The notes under the pieces are model-generated. The model was not told the DNA's origin. It ran no database searches and saw only the letters and a program-made list of their open reading frames with translations. From positions 1 to 36,104 of the forward strand of contig JAFANN010000348.1 in the NCBI GenBank assembly GCA_019232665.1: a DNA stretch of 36,104 nt, given 5' to 3'. The first letter of the stretch is position 1; every line of letters begins with the position of its first letter. The translations under genes and the position numbers were made by a program. Source of the stretch: Caulobacteraceae bacterium. Its GTDB lineage: Bacteria > Pseudomonadota > Alphaproteobacteria > Caulobacterales > Caulobacteraceae. This document shows positions 9,017-15,552 of the stretch, one piece after another.

Positions 9017-9646
9017 ATGTCCTCCGCCCCAGCGCCCGCCCTGCTCGCGTCCCGCCTGTCCGCGCTGCTGGCGCATGACATCGCCGGCGCGCTCCAGGGA
9101 CTGAACGCGGCCCTTGCGCTGCTCGAGGATGCGTCCGATGCGGCGCTTCAGGCCGAAGCCCGGGCCCTCGCCCAGCAGAGCGCGCAAGAACTGGAGGCTC
9201 GCCTGGCTTTCGCCCGCGCGGCATTCGCCGGGCGAGGGGCGGAAGGACCCGGAGATCTCGAGCGTCTCTGCCGACTTCCATTCGCCGGCCGACGAGCAGA
9301 CCTACGCCTGGCCGCCCTCGAGCCCGGCGCGCCCGAACCGCTGCGTCAGGCGGCGCTGACCTTCACCCAGTTTGCAGCGGCCGCACTCACGGCGGGCGGT
9401 GAGGCGAGGTTGTGGCTGGATCGATCCGGCGAGGTCTGGCGCACGCGCCTGGAAGCCGCCGGGCCGCGCCTTCGCATGGACGGCGAGGCCCTGGCCGGCC
9501 TGAAGCAGGAAGGCCCGACTCCCGGAGCTCCGGGCCGATGGGCGGCCGGCGCCTTCGTCGCCGAGTCGATCCGTGAGGCCGGGGGTGCATTGGAAGTCGA
9601 ACTCGCCGACGGTTTGCTGACGCTCGAGGCGCGCGTTCGCGCCTGA
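9017..9646 (+). CDS. chpT: ChpT-like histidine phosphotransferase
   Basis: The 209-residue protein has the layout of ChpT. An N-terminal helical hairpin carries the phosphoacceptor in LLAHDIAGALQGLNAALALLED (His20-Asp21), and a degenerate ATPase-like C-terminal domain includes AAGPRLRMDGEALAGL and ESIREAGGALEVEL. In Caulobacter, ChpT relays phosphate from CckA to CtrA and CpdR in cell-cycle control. The usual Ser/Asn-Pro after the His-Asp pair is absent here (AGAL instead), though the rest of the helix aligns. It ends 12 nt from the convergent phyK stop, and its position next to the GSR locus resembles Caulobacter gene order as I recall it. A divergent paralogue dedicated to another relay remains possible. 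Confidence 0.72.
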   Translation: MSSAPAPALLASRLSALLAHDIAGALQGLNAALALLEDASDAALQAEARALAQQSAQELEARLAFARAAFAGRGAEGPGDLERLCRLPFAGRRADLRLAALEPGAPEPLRQAALTFTQFAAAALTAGGEARLWLDRSGEVWRTRLEAAGPRLRMDGEALAGLKQEGPTPGAPGRWAAGAFVAESIREAGGALEVELADGLLTLEARVRA

Positions 9647-9658
9647 CGGCATCCAGCC

Positions 9659-11398
9659 CTAGGCGGCTGACGCCTCGGATCCGGAGGCCGACTCAGGCGA
9701 GATCATCGGCTCGCCGATCGCCGTCGCCGCTGGAAAGGCGAGCCTCGCCGTGAGGCCTTCGCCGGGCCTCGCCCTGAATGAGAGCGTCCCCCCAAGCTGG
9801 CGGGCGAAGGCGGTCATCAAGGTGCGCCCGACGCCCTCACCGACCACCGGTTCAACGCCGAACCGCCCGCTGTCGGTGATCGACAGCTCCGCGTCCTGGC
9901 CACGCACGTGAAAATCGACCGTGAGGACTCCGCCCGCGTCCCCGAGGCCGTGCTTCTTGGCGTTGGTGATGGCCTCGACGGCGAAAAGCGCCAAGGGGGC
10001 AAGCCGGTCCGGATCGATGATCAGCGGGTCGATCGAAAGATGCGTCTCGATCTGACCTCCGCCGCCCGTCTCGGTGGTGACGAGGGTGGCGATGAGGTCT
10101 TCCAGGAACTCCCTCAGGTCCACGCGGCGCAGGTCCGGGCCCTGGTAGAGCGCGCGATAGATCAAAGCGAGCGCCGTGATCCGCTGGCGGGTGTCGGACA
10201 TCGCCGCGCGCGCCGCTGGGTCGGCCAGGGCCCGCTGCTGCATGTTCAGAAGCGACGAGATCACCTGCAGGTTGTTTTTCACCCGGTGGTGGATCTCGCG
10301 CATCAGCCCATCCTTCTCGGCCAGGCTCTCCTTCAGGGCGTGGTCGCGGGTGGCGATCACGCCCGCCATGGCGTCCATGGTCCGGGCCAAATCGCGGATT
10401 TCAGGCGGGCCTGACATCGCCTTGACCGGATGGACGCTGTAGCGGCCCCGCGCATAAATCGCAGCAATCCTGCGTAGATAGGCGATCCATCGGACGACCC
10501 CACGGTCAGCCACGCCCCACACCGCGGTGAGAGCGAGGGCGAACGCCAGGAGGGGAAGCAGCAGGGCCGAAACGGGGTTCACCCATGCCCATGAAAGCAC
10601 GGTGTAGGGCGCCGAGAGCAAGACGTAGACATCCTCGCCGACCAGGGGCGAGGAGGTGAAGATCCGCAAGGCGCCGCTGCGACTGCGCCCGGTCCATAGT
10701 TGCGGCGCGGTGCGGCCGGCTCCAACGAGGTGCGACTGCGTGTCGAGGGGGAAGGCTGCGAAGTCGGTGCTCGCCAGGTACACGCCACGCGCGTCGACGA
10801 CCGCCACATCCGACTGCGGCGGGGCGGACCGGTCCGGACGTTCGGGCTGGAGGCTCGCCAGGCTGAGCACCGCTGTAAACACCCCCTCGAAGTGTCCCCT
10901 GGCGTCCTGGGCCCTGACACTGGCGAGGAGCGTGGGCTGGTCGGCGTAGCGAACGCCCGGCGAAGCCGTGATCGTCATATCCCGGCCGTGGGCGAGTTCG
11001 CGGAACCACGGCCGGTAGCGGCGGGAGGGGTCCGGCGGGGCGGAAGCGGCCGCGCAGGCCACCCGGCCAATCTGATCGAACCGGATCAGGTTTTCGTAGC
11101 CGGGAATGCGCTCGCGCACCTCGGCGAGCCGTTGGGCGCAGTCGAGACCCATCGAGCCGGGCGCAATGGTTTGCAGAAGGATGGCCCCGGACAGGATCCG
11201 CGCCCGCACGCTTGCGGCGCTTCGTTCGGCGGCCGACACCAGCTCCGCCTTCCGGTCGCGCATCTCCAGCCGGTAGTTGATCGCGGACTGCGCGACGCTG
11301 AGCAGGAGCACTGGCGCCAGGGCGAGGGTGAGAGCGATTCCGAGGCGGACCCGGATGGTGGTGCTCCACCACCGACCGGGACTCTCCTGCGAGGTCAC
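9659..11398 (-). CDS. phyK: PhyK-type sensor histidine kinase (HisKA_2 family)
   Basis: The 579-residue membrane kinase has TM1 (about 16-38), a periplasmic sensor domain of about 230 residues, TM2 (about 272-296), a short HAMP-like linker, and a HisKA_2 dimerisation/phosphoacceptor motif REIHHRVKNNLQVISSLLNMQQRAL with His371 the likely acceptor. An HATPase domain follows (NAKKHGLGDAGG and a late SFRARPGEGL). Kinases of this family phosphorylate PhyR. The GTG start at 11398 overlaps the sigT stop by 4 nt (GTGA), so translation is probably coupled in nepR-sigT-phyK. The periplasmic ligand is unknown. Its place at the end of the GSR operon strongly supports the PhyK assignment. Confidence 0.88.
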   Translation of the reverse strand: MTSQESPGRWWSTTIRVRLGIALTLALAPVLLLSVAQSAINYRLEMRDRKAELVSAAERSAASVRARILSGAILLQTIAPGSMGLDCAQRLAEVRERIPGYENLIRFDQIGRVACAAASAPPDPSRRYRPWFRELAHGRDMTITASPGVRYADQPTLLASVRAQDARGHFEGVFTAVLSLASLQPERPDRSAPPQSDVAVVDARGVYLASTDFAAFPLDTQSHLVGAGRTAPQLWTGRSRSGALRIFTSSPLVGEDVYVLLSAPYTVLSWAWVNPVSALLLPLLAFALALTAVWGVADRGVVRWIAYLRRIAAIYARGRYSVHPVKAMSGPPEIRDLARTMDAMAGVIATRDHALKESLAEKDGLMREIHHRVKNNLQVISSLLNMQQRALADPAARAAMSDTRQRITALALIYRALYQGPDLRRVDLREFLEDLIATLVTTETGGGGQIETHLSIDPLIIDPDRLAPLALFAVEAITNAKKHGLGDAGGVLTVDFHVRGQDAELSITDSGRFGVEPVVGEGVGRTLMTAFARQLGGTLSFRARPGEGLTARLAFPAATAIGEPMISPESASGSEASAA

Positions 11399-12000
11399 CG
11401 CGCGCTGCTCAGGCGCTCCGCGTGGGCGAGGATGGAGCCCATAGCCTCGCTGGCCGAGGCGCCGTCGCGGTCGTAGTCGCCTCGCTCGAGGATGGCCTGC
11501 AGAGCTCTCCGCGCGCGGCTGACCCGGCTCTTCACCGTGCCGACGGCGCAGCCACAGATTTCGGCGGCCTCTTCGTAGGCGAAGCCGCCCGCACCGACGA
11601 GGATCAGCGCCTCCCGCTGTTCGGCGGGAAGCATGCCCAGCCCCATACGCAATTCATCCAGGGCCACTGGCGCCGAAGGGTCGTCGATCGCCACGAGCGT
11701 ACGCTCCGCCGCTTCCTGGTCCAGCTGGCTCTGGCGCCAGGAGCGACGCTTCTCCGAATAGAACTGGTTGCGCAGGATCATGAAGGTCCACGCCTTCATG
11801 TTCGTGCCCATCTCGAAACTCGCACGCGCATCCCAGGCCTTCATCATCGCATCCTGGGCCAGATCGTCCGCCGAGGTGGGATCGCCGGTCAAGGTCCGTG
11901 CGAAGGCGCGAAGATGCGGAATGAGGGCGACGAGCTCGCGTTTGAAGGCGGCGTCGCGAGCCGGATCAGCGGGTTGGTCGGAGCGCCCGGCGCTGCTCAT
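11395..12000 (-). CDS. sigT: EcfG-family extracytoplasmic-function sigma factor, general stress response
   Basis: The 201-residue sigma factor has region 2 at about 24-87 (TSADDLAQDAMMKAWDAR, and NMKAWTFMILRNQFYSEKRR) and region 4 at about 116-170 (LPAEQREALILVGAGGFAYEEAAEI, then GTVKSRVSRARRAL). This is the EcfG/SigT type that directs RNA polymerase to GGAAC-N16/17-CGTT promoters in alphaproteobacteria under stress. Five perfect copies of that promoter occur within 3.5 kb of the gene. The ATG at 12000 overlaps the nepR stop by 4 nt (ATGA), as expected for coupled synthesis of sigma factor and anti-sigma factor. Confidence 0.95.
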   Translation of the reverse strand: MSSAGRSDQPADPARDAAFKRELVALIPHLRAFARTLTGDPTSADDLAQDAMMKAWDARASFEMGTNMKAWTFMILRNQFYSEKRRSWRQSQLDQEAAERTLVAIDDPSAPVALDELRMGLGMLPAEQREALILVGAGGFAYEEAAEICGCAVGTVKSRVSRARRALQAILERGDYDRDGASASEAMGSILAHAERLSSAR

Positions 12001-12206
12001 GCTTCGTCGCCCTCGGCGGTCGAATTGCCGACGGCCGCAGGCGAGACGGAGCCGTTCGGCTCGGCTCGGCGCAGGATCTCGAGGAAATCGTCCGGCACCG
12101 GCTCGTTTACCACGTCATTGAATATCTGGCGGAGGCGAGCCCCGATGGCCTGCTGCCGCAGGCGGGCCTCGTCGAGTTCAGGCGAACCCTTGGGCGACTT
12201 CTTCAT
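11997..12206 (-). CDS. nepR: NepR anti-sigma factor
   Basis: This small 69-residue protein has the NepR core IGARLRQIFNDVVNEPVPDDFLEILRRAE (about 21-49), the amphipathic helices that bind and silence EcfG-type sigma factors until phosphorylated PhyR takes NepR away. The tails are polar and of low complexity, as usual. I chose the ATG at 12206, just after a GGGGG run; an in-frame GTG at 12236 would add 10 residues. It is first in the nepR-sigT-phyK operon and diverges from phyR. Two minus-strand EcfG promoter motifs lie upstream. Confidence 0.92.
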   Translation of the reverse strand: MKKSPKGSPELDEARLRQQAIGARLRQIFNDVVNEPVPDDFLEILRRAEPNGSVSPAAVGNSTAEGDEA

Positions 12207-12282
12207 GAACCCCCAATTCAACTGTGCCTGCGCCACATGGACTCGCGCCTAGCCGCCATTGCCTCTAATTTCGAGCGCCTCA

Positions 12283-12307
12283 AACGCCCAGCGCCGAGTT
12301 GGGTTCC
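12283..12307 (-). promoter_or_regulatory. EcfG/SigT promoter, nepR-proximal
   Basis: On the minus strand GGAAC (12307-12303), a 16-nt spacer, then CGTT (12286-12283): a perfect match to the EcfG-family consensus. It would start a transcript near 12276, about 70 nt before the nepR ATG, giving positive feedback on nepR-sigT-phyK. Confidence 0.78.
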
Positions 12308-12348
12308 GCTACAGCTTCGTCCGAGGGCGGTCCAGTCGGGGTCCACAA

Positions 12349-12373
12349 GGAACGGGCGGCGCTTTGTTGCGTT
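12349..12373 (+). promoter_or_regulatory. EcfG/SigT promoter of phyR
   Basis: GGAAC at 12349-12353, 16 nt, CGTT at 12370-12373 on the plus strand: a perfect consensus match. Transcription would start near 12380, about 70 nt before the phyR start codon. It overlays a minus-strand promoter almost base for base. Confidence 0.82.
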
Positions 12374-12375
12374 CC
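12351..12375 (-). promoter_or_regulatory. EcfG/SigT promoter, nepR-distal, overlapping the phyR promoter
   Basis: Because the element is the inverted repeat GGAACG-N15-CGTTCC (12349-12375), the minus strand also reads GGAAC (12375-12371), 16 nt, CGTT (12354-12351). It would give a longer nepR leader of about 140 nt. Only one direction could be occupied by polymerase at a time. Confidence 0.68.
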
Positions 12376-12452
12376 CTCTCGGGAGGGTGTCTCTGTATCG
12401 ACCGACACCCGCCCGCACCGTCCACAAATCGTCATCCGTCCGGAGGGGAAAC

Positions 12453-13253
12453 TTGAGTCTGCTGACGAAACTTGCGCCGCACCTTCCTTACGTCCGACGC
12501 TACGCGCGGGCGTTGACGGGCGACCAGACCGCCGGCGACCAGTACGTGCGCGTGGCCCTGGAGGCTCTCGCTTCGGGCGACAAGTCCCTGGACGCGGACA
12601 TGTCGCCCCGGGTTGCTCTCTATCATGTCTTTCACACGATCTGGTGCGCGACGGGCGCGAAGCTCGAGCCGCCGCCGGACGACATGACTGGGTCGCCCGA
12701 CACGGCCCGCTTACGTCTGATGCGGATCGCGCCACGCTCCCGTCAGGCGTTCCTGCTCACCGCCGTCGAGGGCTTTACGCCCAGCGAAACAGCCCAGATC
12801 CTAGGGACCGATTTCGCCGAGGTCGAAGCGCTGATCAACGAAGCTCAGCGGGAGATCGACGCCGAGCTCGCCACGGACGTGCTCATCATCGAGGACGAGC
12901 CTGTGATCGCCGCGGATATCGAGGCCCTTGTGCGCGAGCTGGGCCACCGGGTGAGCGGCCTGGCCGCAACGCGCGCGGAGGCTCGCGCGTCGGTCGCGAA
13001 ATCGCCGCCCGGCCTTGTTCTCGCGGACATCCAGCTGGCGGACGGATCCTCCGGAGTCGATGCGGTCAAGGATATCCTGGCGCAGCTCGACGTGCCGGTG
13101 ATCTTCATCACCGCCTTCCCCGAGCGGCTTCTCACCGGGGAGCGGCCAGAGCCGACTTTCCTCATCACAAAACCGTTCCAGCCCGAGACCGTGAAGGCTG
13201 CGATCGGCCAAGCCCTCTTCTTCCATCCAAGACGCCGAGAGCGCGCAGCCTGA
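12453..13253 (+). CDS. phyR: PhyR, general stress response regulator (sigma-like domain plus receiver)
   Basis: The 266-residue protein begins SLLTKLAPHLPYVRRYARALTG, the start of the sigma-factor-like domain (about 1-135), followed by a receiver (about 142-258) with LIIEDEP, phosphoacceptor Asp192 in LADIQLADGSSG, the FITAFPERLLTG stretch and Lys240 in TKPFQP. Once phosphorylated, the sigma-like domain sequesters NepR and frees SigT. The start is TTG at 12453, supported by GGAGGGG at 12442-12448 and by the family N-terminus; the frame is open further upstream but has no such context. It is divergent from nepR. Confidence 0.95.
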   Translation: MSLLTKLAPHLPYVRRYARALTGDQTAGDQYVRVALEALASGDKSLDADMSPRVALYHVFHTIWCATGAKLEPPPDDMTGSPDTARLRLMRIAPRSRQAFLLTAVEGFTPSETAQILGTDFAEVEALINEAQREIDAELATDVLIIEDEPVIAADIEALVRELGHRVSGLAATRAEARASVAKSPPGLVLADIQLADGSSGVDAVKDILAQLDVPVIFITAFPERLLTGERPEPTFLITKPFQPETVKAAIGQALFFHPRRRERAA

Positions 13254-13259
13254 TCAGGG

Positions 13260-13285
13260 GGAACCTCGACCACGGGAGTCTCGTT
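13260..13285 (+). promoter_or_regulatory. EcfG/SigT promoter before the single-pass membrane protein
   Basis: GGAAC at 13260-13264, a 17-nt spacer, CGTT at 13282-13285: a perfect consensus match. It begins 7 nt after the phyR stop and lies 31 nt before the ATG at 13317, so the downstream gene has its own predicted stress promoter in addition to any read-through from phyR. Confidence 0.75.
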
Positions 13286-13316
13286 TCGGCCGCCGATCGT
13301 GTTTCGGAGAGGCGGC

Positions 13317-13727
13317 ATGAGACTGCTATTCCCACGTCATTCCACGGCGGCCCCCATCGGCGGCTCGCGGGAAACCCAGGCTTATCGAGAGGGCCGCGTC
13401 GACGAGCGTCGGGCCGAGGACGCTGGCGGCGACGCGAGCCGGGCGGATGTCCGGGCGGCTTACCGGCGGGGCCGGGCGGACGCCACGCCGCGCCGCCGTG
13501 GCGGCCTCCCCATCATCGGCTTTCTGGTGCTGCTGGTCGTCATCTTCGGCGCCATCATGCTCTACCTTGCGGCGGAGAACGGCTCGTTCGCCAGCGGCGG
13601 GGCGGTGATCGACCGCGACCTGTCGCGGGCGACCCAGCCGGTCCGGCGCGCGGAGGACAAGACGGGCCAGGCGCTGCAGAACGCCGGGCAGCATCTGCAG
13701 CAGGACGCTGGCCCGTCATCGCCGTGA
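13317..13727 (+). CDS. Single-pass membrane protein of unknown function, predicted GSR member
   Basis: The 136-residue protein has an Arg/Glu/Asp-rich soluble N-terminal half containing two related segments (YREGR and YRRGR), one strong transmembrane helix (about 64-85, GLPIIGFLVLLVVIFGAIMLYLA), and a polar tail with RAEDKTGQALQNAGQHLQQD that could be helical. The positive residues before the helix favour an N-in orientation. I recognise no family. The ATG at 13317 follows GGAGAGGCGG. A perfect EcfG promoter lies just upstream, and the gene directly follows phyR, so a role in the envelope during stress is inferred. Confidence 0.75.
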   Translation: MRLLFPRHSTAAPIGGSRETQAYREGRVDERRAEDAGGDASRADVRAAYRRGRADATPRRRGGLPIIGFLVLLVVIFGAIMLYLAAENGSFASGGAVIDRDLSRATQPVRRAEDKTGQALQNAGQHLQQDAGPSSP

Positions 13728-13776
13728 GGCGCCGGTCTGGGACAGGTGAGCCGGCGAGCCGGTCCGCCCGAGCCTG

Positions 13777-14559
13777 ATGGTCCGGTTCGCCCATCTGTCC
13801 GATATCCACTTCGGGATGGAGAACGCCCCCGCCGTGGAAGCGACCGCGTCGTGGATCGCCGCAGAGCGCCCCGATCTTACCGTCGTCACCGGCGACCTCA
13901 CAGCTTTCGGCGAACCGGCGGAGTTCGCCAGCGCCGCCGCCTGGATCGGCGCCCTGCATGGCGAGCGTCTCGTGGTCCCCGGCAACCATGACACTCCATA
14001 TCTCGGGGTTTGGGAGCGGGCGACGCGACCGTTCGATCGCTTCGAAGGCTCATTCGGCCCTGCCGACGGCCTCTGCTGGAGCAACGGAGCGGTATGCGTC
14101 GCGGGGGTCAATACGGCCCGCGGGATACAACTCCGCCTGAACTGGTCGAAGGGCGCCATCGACGTGGGGCAGGCCGGCCGCGCGCTGCAGGCCCTGAAAG
14201 GCCGGCGCGATGGGTCCCTGGGCGTGGTTGCCTGTCATCACCCGCTTGCGGAAATGGTCGGCGGACCGATGACAGCGCGCGTGCGGGGAGGTGAACGAGC
14301 GGCGCGGCGTTTCTGCGAGGGACGGGTGGATCTCATCCTCACGGGACATATCCATGCGCCTTTCGCGATGGCTCTACCCCATGCCGACGGTCTCACCTAC
14401 GCCGTTGGGGCCGGCACGCTCTCTGTCCGTGAGCGCGGCGCGCCGGCTGGCTTCAACGTGATCGAGAGCGCTGAGGAGACCATCAAGGTCACCGCGCTCG
14501 CCTGGACCGGTTCGGGCCTGGATGTGTGGCGGGAATGGACTCTGCCCCGGCGGCGGTAA
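13777..14559 (+). CDS. Calcineurin-like metallophosphoesterase
   Basis: The 260-residue protein has all five blocks of the calcineurin-like fold: DIH (Asp9, His11), GDLT (Asp40), GNHD (70-73), CHHP and GHIH. It lacks a signal peptide, so it is cytoplasmic. It should be a dinuclear-metal phosphoesterase, related to the class III cyclic-nucleotide-phosphodiesterase/Icc-like group by overall size and motif spacing; the substrate is not predictable. The ATG at 13777 is 49 nt after the membrane protein gene, so co-transcription from the upstream stress promoter is possible. It converges with the holin-like gene. Confidence 0.82.
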   Translation: MVRFAHLSDIHFGMENAPAVEATASWIAAERPDLTVVTGDLTAFGEPAEFASAAAWIGALHGERLVVPGNHDTPYLGVWERATRPFDRFEGSFGPADGLCWSNGAVCVAGVNTARGIQLRLNWSKGAIDVGQAGRALQALKGRRDGSLGVVACHHPLAEMVGGPMTARVRGGERAARRFCEGRVDLILTGHIHAPFAMALPHADGLTYAVGAGTLSVRERGAPAGFNVIESAEETIKVTALAWTGSGLDVWREWTLPRRR

Positions 14560-14584
14560 GCGGCCCGTCAACGCATTAGGGGCG

Positions 14585-14625
14585 CTAGAGCCTGACCGGT
14601 TGCACGGAATAGATACAAACTCTAG
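14585..14625. repeat. CTAGAG/CTCTAG-bounded inverted element
   Basis: CTAGAG (14585-14590) and CTCTAG (14620-14625) are inverted copies bounding a 29-nt segment in the short gap between two convergent genes. It looks like the ends of a small dispersed intergenic palindrome, but the middle is poorly symmetrical. Confidence 0.3.
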
Positions 14626-15020
14626 TCGTCAGGACCGGCGTGGCGACGCTCCATGAAGGCGCGCGTCAAGCGCGCGATGAAGATTGGATTGGCGATCGCC
14701 AGGGCCCCCAACGCGACGGCGCCCGCCATGCTGACCACAGGCCGGTCGCGCACGAACACCAGCGCGCGGTCGACCAGCGCGGTCGCCGGAACCGCCGTGG
14801 CGGGAGCAGGGCGTGACCGCAGCGTCCATTGCGCGATGAGGGCTCCGGCGGCGATCAGGAGCGCGACCACCGCGATGATCACGGCTGTCGCGCCTGAAGC
14901 TCCAAGCCACGGCTTCAGGAGCGCATGTCCCGCGAACACGAGCGCGACGATGACGACGCCAACACAGGCGGCCAGCGCCGTCCCCGCGATGAGGATCGTC
15001 AGGCCCCGCCGAAGGCTCAC
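14622..15020 (-). CDS. Holin-like small membrane protein
   Basis: The 132-residue protein has two long hydrophobic helices in its N-terminal half (about 6-34 and 44-67) and a third near 96-118, separated by a short Pro/Ala-rich loop, with a basic/acidic tail. The architecture resembles the small membrane proteins annotated as phage-holin-superfamily that commonly pair with DUF883 genes; no phage genes surround it. The GTG start at 15020 overlaps the upstream DUF883 stop by 4 nt, so the two are translationally coupled. A role in envelope stress adaptation is inferred from the promoter in front of the pair. Confidence 0.7.
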   Translation of the reverse strand: MSLRRGLTILIAGTALAACVGVVIVALVFAGHALLKPWLGASGATAVIIAVVALLIAAGALIAQWTLRSRPAPATAVPATALVDRALVFVRDRPVVSMAGAVALGALAIANPIFIARLTRAFMERRHAGPDD

Positions 15021-15379
15021 TTGTCGCGGTTTGCCAGCAGCAGCCCGAGGAGGAGGCCGACGCCGAGACCGGTCAGGGTCGCCGTAACAGGGCGTTCCTT
15101 GACCCGCTCGACGACGTAGCGTTGGGCCTCGTCCATCGATTGGCCAGCGGTCCCGCTATAGGTCTTCGCCTGTTCGCGGAGACGCTCCACATTCTCGCGC
15201 ACCAATTTGTCGGTCTCTCGCAGAAGCTGCTCGGCGCGCTTGACGGCCTCGGCCAGGGTCCGCTCGGCGGCGCTCACCGCCTCGTTGAACGCACGCTGCC
15301 CGTGATCGGCAGCGTTGGCGGCGGAGGACGCGGCCTTGGAAGCTTCGTTCGAGGCGCTGTCGAAGGTGTCGGACGCCAT
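15017..15379 (-). CDS. DUF883 / YqjD-ElaB-like tail-anchored membrane protein
   Basis: The 120-residue protein has a long amphipathic Ala/Glu/Arg-rich helical region (about 10-90) likely to form a coiled coil, followed by a C-terminal glycine-patterned hydrophobic anchor (TLTGLGVGLLLGLLLANR, 101-118) and a basic end. This is the layout of YqjD/ElaB proteins, which in E. coli are membrane-anchored, stationary-phase and ribosome-associated. I chose the ATG at 15379, preceded by GGAGAG; an upstream in-frame extension is not credible. A perfect minus-strand EcfG promoter is found 67 nt upstream. It is the first gene of a coupled pair with the holin-like gene. Confidence 0.82.
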   Translation of the reverse strand: MASDTFDSASNEASKAASSAANAADHGQRAFNEAVSAAERTLAEAVKRAEQLLRETDKLVRENVERLREQAKTYSGTAGQSMDEAQRYVVERVKERPVTATLTGLGVGLLLGLLLANRDK

Positions 15380-15445
15380 TGTTGCTCTCCGGCTTCTGGA
15401 CCACGCCGCAGTGAGCTCAGGCCCAGCTATTGACGCGGGCCCCCA

Positions 15446-15471
15446 AACGCGGCCCTCAATTCGTAGGTTCC
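15446..15471 (-). promoter_or_regulatory. EcfG/SigT promoter of the DUF883/holin-like pair
   Basis: On the minus strand GGAAC (15471-15467), a 17-nt spacer, CGTT (15449-15446): a perfect consensus match. The -10 element lies 67 nt before the ATG at 15379. Confidence 0.76.
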
Positions 15472-15552
15472 ACTGGCGGACGAAACAAGCCGAGCGCAAC
15501 TTTTTTCCTGCGCCGACTTGGCTTCACAAGCGGGCGCCATAGGTTAGGCGCG

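Noticed and set aside
9902-9915. CACGTGAAAA in phyK resembling half a parS site
   Set aside because: Only the right half matches, and it is far from the parAB region.
14622-15020. Holin-like gene as a sign of prophage
   Set aside because: No integrase, capsid or lysis genes nearby; it is coupled to a DUF883 gene with a cellular stress promoter.
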